Assembly: GCA_016929465.1 (NCBI GenBank)
Contig: JAFGIT010000041.1
Span: forward strand, 1-16,879
Length of the DNA stretch: 16,879 nt
DNA from: JAFGIT01 sp016929465 [NCBI: Candidatus Coatesbacteria bacterium]
GTDB taxonomy: Bacteria; B130-G9
Direction of reading: 5' to 3'
How positions within the stretch are numbered: position 1 is the stretch's first letter; each line of letters starts with the position of its first letter. The notes below the pieces were generated by a model. That model saw nothing but the letters and a program-made list of their open reading frames with translations, searched no databases and had not been told where the DNA came from. Made by a program: the position numbers and the translations under genes. Shown in pieces: positions 1 through 7,069 of this stretch.

Positions 1-1
1 T

Positions 2-826
2 ATCAGCGATCCCCCGGCGCTCCTTTACGTCTGGGGTGAACTCGAAGCACGCGACAGCTATGCCATCGCCATCGTGGGGACGAGAGCATGTACTCACTAC
101 GGCCAGCAGGCCGCACACGGTCTCGCGCTGGAGCTCGCAGCAATGGGGATCACAGTCGTCAGTGGCCTTGCGAGGGGGATTGACGGCCATGCCCACCGCG
201 GCGCCCTGATGGGCAAGGGCCGCACCATCGCTGTGCTAGGGACCGGACTTGACCAGATATATCCGCCGGAGCATGTCTCGCTGGCCAAGAAGATCTCCGA
301 GAACGGAGCTGTCATTAGCGAGTTCCCCTCCTCAATCCCGGGATTGCCGAGGAATTTCCCGATACGCAACAGGATCATCAGTGGCTTGTCGCTCGGGACG
401 GTCGTGGTTGAGGCTCCAACCAAGAGCGGTGCTCTCATAACAGCCCGGCTCGCCCTGGAACAGGGGCGCGAGGTCTTCGCGGTCCCTGGCAACATAACGA
501 ATGAAGCGAGTCGCGGGCCCAATCAGTTGATCCGCCAGGGCGCGATTTCTGTCCTCTCAGCACAGGACATAATCAAGGAGGTAGCACCCGAGATTAAGGG
601 GATGATGAGGGAGGATACTATAAAGAAAGCAACCGAGGCGAAGCTAAACCTCTCCCCTTCCGAACGAAAGATATACGAGGTCCTGACCCAGGAGCCGCTG
701 CACATAGACGAGATTACGCTATCGACGTCACTGCCACAGCCGGAGATCGCCGTAGGGCTATTCAATCTGGAACTCAAGGGGCTTGGGAAAGAGCTACCCG
801 GTAAGCTGTTTGTTCGCACTCTCTGA
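2..826 (+). CDS. dprA: DNA-processing protein DprA (5' partial)
   Basis: DprA/Smf binds single-stranded DNA entering during natural transformation and loads RecA on it in the cytoplasm. The reading frame is open to the left edge, so the true start is outside the window; a GTG at 74 is internal. The 274 visible residues begin with a DPPALLYVWGEL stretch and then show the family's Rossmann-like core: an IAIVGTR motif (residues about 22-28), SGLARGID (54-61), TIAVLGTGLDQIYPPEH, FPIRNR (119-124), SGALITARLALEQGREVFAVPGN and GPNQLIRQGA. The last ~58 residues (LSPSERKIYEVL onward) form the winged-helix domain found at the C terminus of many DprA proteins. Only the N-terminal part of the family length is missing. 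It is convergent with the next gene. The family assignment is firm; natural competence in this organism is inference only. Confidence 0.96.
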   Translation: MSDPPALLYVWGELEARDSYAIAIVGTRACTHYGQQAAHGLALELAAMGITVVSGLARGIDGHAHRGALMGKGRTIAVLGTGLDQIYPPEHVSLAKKISENGAVISEFPSSIPGLPRNFPIRNRIISGLSLGTVVVEAPTKSGALITARLALEQGREVFAVPGNITNEASRGPNQLIRQGAISVLSAQDIIKEVAPEIKGMMREDTIKKATEAKLNLSPSERKIYEVLTQEPLHIDEITLSTSLPQPEIAVGLFNLELKGLGKELPGKLFVRTL

Positions 827-984
827 GGACCACTTTCCGGGAAGATGCGGAAATGGTAGTGCCGCAAATGGACGAATATGGACCTGATTGGGCAAAATGG
901 ACCGAATGGATGCAATGTGGCGACCACCCGTGGCCTGCCCGCTTCGTAACATTAAATCGCGTCCGGCAAAGGCCGGAGATGAGC
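827..984. other. Convergent intergenic region between dprA and the nucleotidyltransferase gene
   Basis: This 158 bp gap separates two genes that converge on it. It contains two short perfect inverted repeats. One is at 834-853 (tttccg / cggaaa, 8 nt loop). The other is at 962-977 (tccggc / gccgga, 4 nt loop aaag). Either could end transcription from one side, but neither is followed by a T-run, so a canonical intrinsic terminator is not supported. No gene is seen. Confidence 0.4.
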
Positions 985-2259
985 TCAGGAGACCATCTTG
1001 CGGAGGACCATCTGAACCAGCCTGAAACTCAGCTGGATCCCCTTCTTGATGATGCGCGGGCGCAGTAGCCGGTGAACGCAATAATAGTATCGTTTCAGGG
1101 ATGTCTCTGGAATACCGTAGTGTCTGGCAATCGAGGCCGATGGCGGGAAGCACCTGCGATAGAGGTATCTCAGAGTCACCTTTCGCTTGAAGTCAGAGCG
1201 CAGCAGAACGCTGAATGCGAGTCGCTTCATGTCATCGGCTTGCTCAAACAGAAACTCCTTAGCCATGATAGGCCAATCACGCTCGACGATCGGGGGGGAG
1301 GCATCCTGCTCGAGGGCCTCGAGAAATGCGTCCGGAACGGCCGTACCGAACAGGACATTTCCCAACTTGAGGTAACTGTGGCAGTGCGAACCCACATTCG
1401 ATGCGGAGACCATCTCCCTAAGTTCATCCCAGTCCAGATTGTCGCCTTCCGAGCGGATGACCGCGTCCATATCCTGTACACACTGCATTGTAAGGTAAGA
1501 GCCATTCCAAACATCCGGAGTAAATCCGTGCTGTGCAGTGTGGAGGCTGAGGTGATAGAGCCGGTGCTCCGGTGATGGCACGAGGACCGGACATCCATTG
1601 AACTCGTGTGTAATGGACTTCTTCCAAAGCCTGTCCTCGTCGGTATCATACCTGTCGCTGAGCCGCCAGTGGAGGTCTATAGTAACACTCTGGCCCGTTG
1701 ACGATCGTCTCACCAGAGGAGGGTATGTTTTGGTGTCGGTTTGCGCGTTCTCTGTTTGCTTCTTCTTGCCTTCCGGCACCTCAAATCCGCTCGCAAGCAA
1801 AGCCTCCGCCGCCTTCTGTATCTGATTCAGGCGAACCAGGAGGTCCAGGTCCCCGAAAAGCCTGAGGCCGGGACAATCGTAATTCAGGGCAGCGATCACA
1901 GGCCCCTTAAGCAGCATCGGATTAATGTCGCCCGCCTCTCTGATTGTCTTTACGGCAAACGGCAGCTCTTTTCCAAGCATCCAGAATTCGTTACGCACGG
2001 CGGCGGACCAGAAGTGCGACTCGTATTCCTTGTGCATTTCGGGCGGCAGGATCGCCTCACCTTCGAATGCCTTGAGGCCATACGCCACAACGTGCGTTAG
2101 CCTGAATCGCTTGCATATCTCGTCGAAACGAGTGAAGCTGAAGCCGTTCTTAGCGGGCAGTTCAACCACTCTGGCCCTCTGAGATTCTTCCAGGCGAGGC
2201 TGGATTAGGAGCATGAATAGCTCCACCTCAGGCCGAATTATGTCCTTCAGGGATTGCAT
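985..2259 (-). CDS. NTP_transf_5-type nucleotidyltransferase family protein
   Basis: The 424-residue protein fits the uncharacterised nucleotidyltransferase family PF14907 (NTP_transf_5), a branch of the pol-beta fold. Seen directly: LLKG (116-119), then RLFGDLDLLV (133-142) with the D137-x-D139 pair expected to bind metal, a DLHW motif (195-198), and a histidine-rich helix HLSLHTAQHGF around 236-246. The C-terminal third is basic. Family members are often near capsule, exopolysaccharide or peptide natural-product genes, and their substrates are mostly unknown; no such genes are visible here. The ATG at 2259 has only a weak upstream purine stretch. Met16 (2214) has a much better ribosome-binding site, AGGTGGAG six nucleotides upstream, so translation could start there. 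I keep the longer form because residues 10-19 fit the N-terminal helix. No signal peptide or membrane segment is seen. The substrate cannot be named. Confidence 0.85.
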   Translation of the reverse strand: MQSLKDIIRPEVELFMLLIQPRLEESQRARVVELPAKNGFSFTRFDEICKRFRLTHVVAYGLKAFEGEAILPPEMHKEYESHFWSAAVRNEFWMLGKELPFAVKTIREAGDINPMLLKGPVIAALNYDCPGLRLFGDLDLLVRLNQIQKAAEALLASGFEVPEGKKKQTENAQTDTKTYPPLVRRSSTGQSVTIDLHWRLSDRYDTDEDRLWKKSITHEFNGCPVLVPSPEHRLYHLSLHTAQHGFTPDVWNGSYLTMQCVQDMDAVIRSEGDNLDWDELREMVSASNVGSHCHSYLKLGNVLFGTAVPDAFLEALEQDASPPIVERDWPIMAKEFLFEQADDMKRLAFSVLLRSDFKRKVTLRYLYRRCFPPSASIARHYGIPETSLKRYYYCVHRLLRPRIIKKGIQLSFRLVQMVLRKMVS

Positions 2260-2776
2260 TTCTATCTTCGATGACTTCGATGCATTACAGAATTATTGAG
2301 CACGCCGCTACCCGCATGGAAAAACCTCGATACCTTTGTTATCGATTGAGACGCCCAATAGATTAAGATCGACTCATGCAACAAATACAGCATTACACAA
2401 TAAACATGAAGCCCAGTTATCTGGGAACCTCAATGATTATGAGACAATAGAGTGGAGAATGAGCGAGCGACAGTCGAAGGCCGTCACTCATAGACAGTCG
2501 GGCATTGATTTCGAGCAGTCGTTTGAAGAGCGAAAAAAGACCCTATGCAATCGGGGCACGCATCTGCGGTGCTGAAATACAAGATCGCAGCTATATCCGC
2601 TTTCTCTGGCCATTGAGAATTCCTGCTCTCAATGGACGGGAGAGGTTCACAAGTGCGATGGATACTCTCCAAGATATAGCGACTAAAACCCCATGTCGCC
2701 GCTCTTGCCTTCCCGTAATCCCTGCAATCCCGAAGCAGGAGACTATTCAAAGCTATGGCTTATATTTCGACCAATC
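2260..2776. other. 517 bp region without a convincing gene
   Basis: This gap lies upstream of the nucleotidyltransferase gene and downstream of the lipoprotein gene. Short open frames exist (2336-2575 and 2505-2837 on +, 2484-2750 on -), but none has a recognisable product or a good ribosome-binding site. Visible structure: an inverted repeat tcgata / tatcga with a 7 nt loop (2327-2345), a direct repeat of gacagtcg about 24 bp apart (near 2469 and 2493), and a 9 bp perfect hairpin at 2610-2635. The promoter of the nucleotidyltransferase gene presumably lies here, but no clear -35/-10 pair was found. Confidence 0.5.
2610..2635. repeat. 9 bp perfect inverted repeat, 8 nt loop
   Basis: The arms ccattgaga (2610-2618) and tctcaatgg (2627-2635) are perfectly complementary around the loop attcctgc. 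On the minus strand it lies about 140 nt past the lipoprotein stop. Neither side has a T-run, so it is not a standard intrinsic terminator; it could be an operator or an RNA stem. Confidence 0.5.
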
Positions 2777-3148
2777 CTACGCCAGTGTCCTTGCTGTGAA
2801 ATCTAACGTCTGCCCCTCTGGTACGACAAACTTGTAGCCGACATTCTGCTCAACGGTCACCTTGAATCCGAGATCAACTTCTGTACCAACCTCTTCATCC
2901 GGCGGAGAAAAGAACGTTCCTGTTCCCCCTGTTATAGTCAGTTCCTGCCTGGGATGCTCGAGAAAAACCCTCTCACAAGGGCCTTGGAGTGAATAGCTCT
3001 TGATCTCCGGACCTTGACTAGTCACCCCATGGGACTCGGACTTCTTGTTCGATTCGTCCTTGTCTGGCTTCAGCAGCCATTCGCATGAGATTGTCATACA
3101 CAGCAGGATCATCAATAATACGATCGGTAGAATTCGGGCCGCCTTCAT
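2777..3148 (-). CDS. Small predicted lipoprotein of unknown function
   Basis: The product is 123 residues. It opens with MKAAR, a hydrophobic stretch of about 15 residues and a TISC lipobox, giving a predicted lipidated Cys22. Thr at -3 is a less common choice, so the lipobox is acceptable but not perfect. The residue after Cys22 is Glu, not Asp, which in the classical Lol rule favours the outer membrane. A charged linker rich in Lys, Asp, Glu and Ser follows (about 26-42). The rest looks like a small beta domain (ELTITGGTGTFF, VDLGFKVTVEQNVGYKFVVPEG). I do not recognise the family. The start is well supported by AAGGGAGAG (3156-3164) seven nucleotides upstream. It sits 148 bp downstream of the cyclase gene on the same strand, with its own candidate promoter, so co-transcription is possible but not required. 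Confidence 0.75.
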   Translation of the reverse strand: MKAARILPIVLLMILLCMTISCEWLLKPDKDESNKKSESHGVTSQGPEIKSYSLQGPCERVFLEHPRQELTITGGTGTFFSPPDEEVGTEVDLGFKVTVEQNVGYKFVVPEGQTLDFTARTLA

Positions 3149-3215
3149 TGATTAACTCTCCCTTCGCTCTGCGGATAATTGAGAAAACCAAAGAAATGAT
3201 ATGTTATGAAATCGT

Positions 3216-3244
3216 ATTTTACAGACTCGATTCCCAACATACAA
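3216..3244 (-). promoter_or_regulatory. Candidate sigma70-type promoter for the lipoprotein gene
   Basis: On the minus strand TTGTAT (3244-3239) and TAAAAT (3221-3216) are separated by 17 bp. The -10 matches the consensus at 5 of 6 positions and the -35 at 3 of 6. It would give a leader of about 60 nt before the ATG at 3148. Confidence 0.4.
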
Positions 3245-3261
3245 GGCCAAATCTTGCCTTG
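3242..3261 (-). terminator. Possible weak terminator hairpin after the cyclase gene
   Basis: caaggc (3242-3247) and gccttg (3256-3261) can pair around an 8 nt loop, 36 nt past the cyclase stop codon on the minus strand. The following bases (TATGTTG) are only mildly T-rich. The hairpin overlaps the -35 of the candidate lipoprotein promoter, so both roles are tentative. Confidence 0.25.
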
Positions 3262-3296
3262 GTCTCAACCGTATCTCGGCAGGCCCAGAGCACTAT

Positions 3297-6200
3297 CTAA
3301 TCTGAGCTACTGCGGATTCTGGCAAGCAACCGGTTGGCTTTCTCTACGTAACCTCCCATCCCCTTCGAATCTGCGAGGTCCCTTGCCTGCTCTGCATAGT
3401 CAGTCGCCTTATTGATGGCATCATCAAGGCAGGTCTCCGGGTTGTGCCCCTGTTTGTCATCGACATAATACTCTGCTGCTTGAATATATGCCTCTGACAA
3501 AGCCAACCGAGAGATGACAATCTGTTCGAGGTTCCTGACCTCATCCGCAATGGCCCTCGCCTCCTCTCCGGATGCGATTGCCGATTCCCAATTGCCTGTT
3601 GCCGCCTCGGCGCGGCAGAGCAATGCCAGCGAGTCGGAGAGAAACGCCTTACTCCCGGTCGCGCGGTTAATGGACTCGGCTTCTTGCGCGGCTTCTTTTG
3701 CCTTCGGCCATTGATTCGTGTCGGCATAAGCGAGTGCAAGGTTGTTCAGAGCGGAACCAATGCCAGTCTGATCCCCGAGCTCCCGAAAGACCTTCAGTGC
3801 TTCATCAAAGGACTCAAGAGAAGTGTCGAAGTCACCACGGTCTGAATGCACGAGACCGATGTTCAATAGCTGAACTGCCAGTCCGCGCCGGCTCCCCAGC
3901 TCCCGACACGTCAACATTGCTCTCTCGTAGTCCTCTAGCGCTCGACCCAGGTCCCCTAGCTGATAATAGACCGCTCCAGAAGCCTGAAGCGTTATTGCGA
4001 TATTGCGCCGGTCGCCTAATTCTCTGTATATATCCAGTGCCTCCCGAAGGCACCGGATCGCTTGGTCATATTCGCCGAGGTTGGAGTGCACAATCCCCAT
4101 ATCAACAGAGGAGGAGGCGATTCCATACCTGTTATTCAATGCTCGATTTATTTCTATAGATTGCTCAAAGCACTTGATTGCCAAGTCCCATTGGCCACGT
4201 TGATCGTGGACAATGCCGATAGCCCGCAATGATGCCGCCTCGATTCTCCTATCGCCCGTCTTTCGCGCAGCTTCATTGGCTCTCTGAGCGAGTGATAGAG
4301 AATTATCCCAATCTCCTTTGAGTTCCCATAGTCGAGCCTCTTTGCACAACGCTGCCCCAAGATATCGCCCGTCATCCAAATCTGCCAGATGCTTGCATAG
4401 ACCTATCGCAGTGTCCCAGCGCCCCAGCTCCTCGAATACGGCTATACGTGATAGAAGTAGGTCCTTCTCTTCCAAAGCCGAGAGCGGGCATCTCGGAAAG
4501 CTCTCGCAGAGATGGTCGTATCTCTCGAAGGCGGCCTGTGCATCGAAATTCTGCTGCTGTTTACGGTTGAAGATGCCCCATAGAGCGGCGTGCCTGGCCG
4601 CCTTCTCTATGTCTCCAGCCGTCTCCCAGTGTTCCGACAACATCCCGTGGAACTGGTCCAATTGATCCTCGTAGCACTCCTCGATCCTGGCCGCGATTAG
4701 TTTACTGAGTTCGCTTTTCAGGCTTTGGATAAGCCGGGAAACTAGTATCTCCCTGGCAATAGCGTGCTTGAAGATATATTCCAGCTCTGGCATCTCCCTT
4801 ATTTTCAGGATTATGTCGCGTACAAGGAGAGAATTGAGCGCATCTCCCACGTCCGCGACACCGTGAAGCGCATCATGAATAAACGACAGCAAGCTGTAAG
4901 GGAAGGTGCCTCCGATAACTGCTCCGTAGTATGCAACTCGCTTGTCCCGTCGCGGAAGCTTGTCATAGCGAGCTCCCAGAATGTCTGCCAGACGCCTCGG
5001 CAATGCAATCTCACCGACGTCGCCGACGAGACGCATCTTCCCGTTGTCCGCAATGAGTTTGCCCTGCTCCTGTAACATAAGGAGAAACTCCTCCACAAAG
5101 AGCGGATTACCCTCTGAATAACGTCTCAGCCGACGCAAAAGAGCCTGCTCCTCTTGCCCGGAATGAACATAGAAATCGAGCAGCTGTTTTTCGGCATCTC
5201 TGGATAGAGAGCAAAGCCTCATCTCAGTGAATGCGGAGTGCTGCTCCTTTACGAGTTTAGAGGTATAGCCCTGCCTGTAAATAAGAACTACGATGACGGG
5301 AAAGTCCGAGATGAAATCCGCCAGATAATCGACGAATTCCGCAGTGCCTCCATCCGACCACTGCATATCTTCGAAGACCAGAACCAGTGGCTTCTCAAAC
5401 GACCAGTGGGCATAGAGCCGCCGAAGCGACATCCAGAGATTGTCCCTGATGGACTTCGGATTCAGCTCTTCGAGAGGGCTCTCAGGATACTCCAGGCCAA
5501 ATAGGTCATACAGATAAGGCATGGCGCGATGACTAATGTTACCCTTTTCCAGAAGGACCGATAGAGCACTCGAGATGGCATCCCTTCTCGCCCCGACATC
5601 AAAACCGAGCGCCGAGGCTATTTGCATCTTTAGAGGAAGATACGGCGGGGTGCGACCGATATTCCAGCCGCTTCCCACGAGCCAGCGAAACTTGTCTCTC
5701 CCCAACTGCCGCTGAAGATATGCTTTGAGTTCCAGCACGAGTCGAGATTTCCCGATACCTGCATCGCCAGTGACGCCAAATATCCGTGAGATATGCAGAT
5801 ATTCGCTCTTGCCCTGATCGCAAGGCCGAAGCTCGGGATAGCAGGCCGCTAGACTATCAAAGCTCTCTCTGAGGCTATCGAATTCCACCTGACGGCCAAT
5901 CATCGGTGCACCAAGCCTGGAGAGTCCCGGCGACTTGAGGTCAATCGAGCGCGGCCCTATCAGACGAAATGTCTCGACCAATCTTTGAACGCCGGCAAGT
6001 CTAATTTCCCCCAGGCTTATGAATTCGAACTCATCTTCAGCTCGAAGCTGGGTCTTTTTATCGACGAGAACCGTGCCAGGCGTTGCCATATCCGTCAGCC
6101 TTTTGGCAATATTTACCGTCTCGCCCAGGAAGGTGTACTGCAGCTCATAGGCTTCACCGAGGCTTCCTGCCTGCACGTTTCCGAAAGCGATCCCCGCGTG

Positions 6201-6695
6201 CACCATGAGTGGAGCAGAAAGTACGTGTCTGAAGCGCTGGCTTACACCTGCAAGCGCAATAGCCATCTCATCAGCAACTGTTATAGCCCGTTGACAAGGA
6301 TGCTCGAGCGCTATCGGCGCTCCGAAGACCGCCATCACCTCGTCACCTATGAACTTGTCAACATACCCATCGTGCCTCGCTATAACCTCGGACATGACCG
6401 AATAGACGGCGCGCATGACCCTGCGCAGCTCATCAGCAGATAGACTTGAAAACATGGAAGAGAAGCCAGATACATCGACAAACATGACCGCAATGTCACG
6501 GCACTCGATTTGAAGCCCATCTCGGATTGTGTTCCTTAACCGGGAGGAATATTCGTCCGGCTGCGACTCTTGCTGAATCTCGGCTATCTCAGTGCTAGAG
6601 AAGAGCTGCCGTCTCGAAGGGCCCTGCTTCTCGCCGCATTCCATACAAAACTTAGTACCCTTTGGCAGAGTTGTTCCGCAGTTAGGGCATTGCAT
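3297..6695 (-). CDS. Zinc-ribbon / class III adenylate cyclase / STAND-type ATPase / TPR protein
   Basis: This 1132-residue multidomain signalling protein is probably cytoplasmic, with no signal peptide or membrane segment. Domains in order: a zinc ribbon at the extreme N terminus (C3, C6, C17, C20), a class III nucleotidyl cyclase (about 64-245), an AAA/STAND-like ATPase (about 262-650) and a C-terminal TPR array. The cyclase keeps all key residues: metal-binding D74 (VMFVDVSGF) and D118 (KFIGDEVMAVFG), adenine-selecting K114 and T188 (the QYTFLGE segment, class IIIb style), and transition-state N195 and R199. An active cyclase converting ATP to cAMP is therefore expected. The ATPase has Walker A GDAGIGKS (310-317) and a Walker B-like LVLVFED (437-443). 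At least six TPR units with 40-residue spacing run from about 780 to 1050. The start is firm: the zinc ribbon begins at Met1 and GGAGAG lies 7 nt upstream. The trigger sensed by the ATPase/TPR part is unknown. Confidence 0.95.
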   Translation of the reverse strand: MQCPNCGTTLPKGTKFCMECGEKQGPSRRQLFSSTEIAEIQQESQPDEYSSRLRNTIRDGLQIECRDIAVMFVDVSGFSSMFSSLSADELRRVMRAVYSVMSEVIARHDGYVDKFIGDEVMAVFGAPIALEHPCQRAITVADEMAIALAGVSQRFRHVLSAPLMVHAGIAFGNVQAGSLGEAYELQYTFLGETVNIAKRLTDMATPGTVLVDKKTQLRAEDEFEFISLGEIRLAGVQRLVETFRLIGPRSIDLKSPGLSRLGAPMIGRQVEFDSLRESFDSLAACYPELRPCDQGKSEYLHISRIFGVTGDAGIGKSRLVLELKAYLQRQLGRDKFRWLVGSGWNIGRTPPYLPLKMQIASALGFDVGARRDAISSALSVLLEKGNISHRAMPYLYDLFGLEYPESPLEELNPKSIRDNLWMSLRRLYAHWSFEKPLVLVFEDMQWSDGGTAEFVDYLADFISDFPVIVVLIYRQGYTSKLVKEQHSAFTEMRLCSLSRDAEKQLLDFYVHSGQEEQALLRRLRRYSEGNPLFVEEFLLMLQEQGKLIADNGKMRLVGDVGEIALPRRLADILGARYDKLPRRDKRVAYYGAVIGGTFPYSLLSFIHDALHGVADVGDALNSLLVRDIILKIREMPELEYIFKHAIAREILVSRLIQSLKSELSKLIAARIEECYEDQLDQFHGMLSEHWETAGDIEKAARHAALWGIFNRKQQQNFDAQAAFERYDHLCESFPRCPLSALEEKDLLLSRIAVFEELGRWDTAIGLCKHLADLDDGRYLGAALCKEARLWELKGDWDNSLSLAQRANEAARKTGDRRIEAASLRAIGIVHDQRGQWDLAIKCFEQSIEINRALNNRYGIASSSVDMGIVHSNLGEYDQAIRCLREALDIYRELGDRRNIAITLQASGAVYYQLGDLGRALEDYERAMLTCRELGSRRGLAVQLLNIGLVHSDRGDFDTSLESFDEALKVFRELGDQTGIGSALNNLALAYADTNQWPKAKEAAQEAESINRATGSKAFLSDSLALLCRAEAATGNWESAIASGEEARAIADEVRNLEQIVISRLALSEAYIQAAEYYVDDKQGHNPETCLDDAINKATDYAEQARDLADSKGMGGYVEKANRLLARIRSSSD

Positions 6696-6741
6696 ATCAG
6701 CGCTCTCCGATCCTGATTCCGAATAACTGCCGTCTCAGAAG

Positions 6742-6770
6742 AGAATAGCAAAATCATCAAGACCTATCAA
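6742..6770 (-). promoter_or_regulatory. Sigma70-type promoter for the cyclase gene
   Basis: TTGATA (6770-6765, 5 of 6 consensus) and TATTCT (6747-6742, 4 of 6) are separated by exactly 17 bp on the minus strand. Transcription would start near 6735, about 40 nt before the ATG at 6695. It lies between the tRNA gene and the cyclase, which implies independent transcription of the cyclase. Confidence 0.55.
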
Positions 6771-6870
6771 TATGCGAGCTGCAGAATTCTATCTGGACTA
6801 GTGGCATGATCGCAGCAATATGGGCAGTCTCTGATATTGACTGGAATCGCCTCTGAATCGTCGGAAGGCA

Positions 6871-6956
6871 TGGCGGAGGGGATAGGATTCGAACCCATGG
6901 ATCTTTCGATCTGCGGTTTTCAAGACCGCCGCCTTCGACCTCTCGGCCACCCCTCC
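6871..6956 (-). tRNA. tRNA-Ser (anticodon UGA), CCA encoded
   Basis: The minus strand folds into a class II tRNA of 86 nt. The acceptor stem is GGAGGGG / CCCCTCC, followed by discriminator G and an encoded CCA (6871-6873). The anticodon stem is GCGGT / ACCGC, with loop CTTGAAA and anticodon TGA at 6922-6920, reading UCA. The long variable arm (GATC GAAA GATC) is characteristic of tRNA-Ser. The T-loop segment GGTTCGAATCC is present. No duplicated 3' end or integrase is seen nearby, so it is not obviously used as an attachment site. Confidence 0.97.
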
Positions 6957-6972
6957 ATAATGGACGTAGGCA

Positions 6973-7000
6973 AATATAGGCCGTCGGAATCATTATGCAA
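6973..7000 (-). promoter_or_regulatory. Candidate promoter for tRNA-Ser
   Basis: TATATT (6978-6973, 5 of 6 consensus) lies 16 bp downstream of TTGCAT (7000-6995, 3 of 6) on the minus strand. Transcription would start near 6966, roughly 10 nt before the mature tRNA 5' end. Confidence 0.4.
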
Positions 7001-7001
7001 G

Positions 7002-7029
7002 GCGCGGCGGGAATTCCATTGCACCGCGC
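7002..7029 (-). terminator. Possible GC-rich terminator hairpin after the methyltransferase gene
   Basis: gcgcgg (7002-7007) and ccgcgc (7024-7029) can form a 6 bp GC-only stem with a 16 nt loop, about 40 nt past the stop codon at 7070. The loop is long and no T-run follows, so this is only a weak candidate. Confidence 0.2.
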
Positions 7030-7069
7030 GGAGTCAATCATCCATAAGCGCCGACATCTGAAGCCAGTT

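Noticed and set aside
962-977. Hairpin tccggc / gccgga as a bidirectional terminator between convergent genes
   Set aside because: The stem is only 6 bp and no T-run follows on either strand, so it is noted only as a weak inverted repeat.
853-1068. Trp-rich open frame of 71 codons after dprA, with repeated ATGGAC words at 868, 878 and 897
   Set aside because: It overlaps the end of the convergent nucleotidyltransferase gene and has no plausible product; the word repeats are irregular and short.
1072-1575. Open frame of 167 codons on the + strand opposite the nucleotidyltransferase gene
   Set aside because: It is antisense to a gene with clear family motifs, has no recognisable domain, and is explained by codon bias of the opposite strand.
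2336-2575. TTG-initiated open frame of 79 codons in the 2260-2776 gap
   Set aside because: It has no ribosome-binding site, no recognisable domain and a polar, random-looking composition.
5985-6443. Open frame of 152 codons on the + strand opposite the cyclase domain
   Set aside because: It is a shadow of the cyclase reading frame, whose catalytic residues are all intact on the minus strand.
6871-6956. tRNA-Ser as an integration site for a genomic island
   Set aside because: No integrase, no repeated tRNA 3' end and no obvious composition shift were seen on either side.
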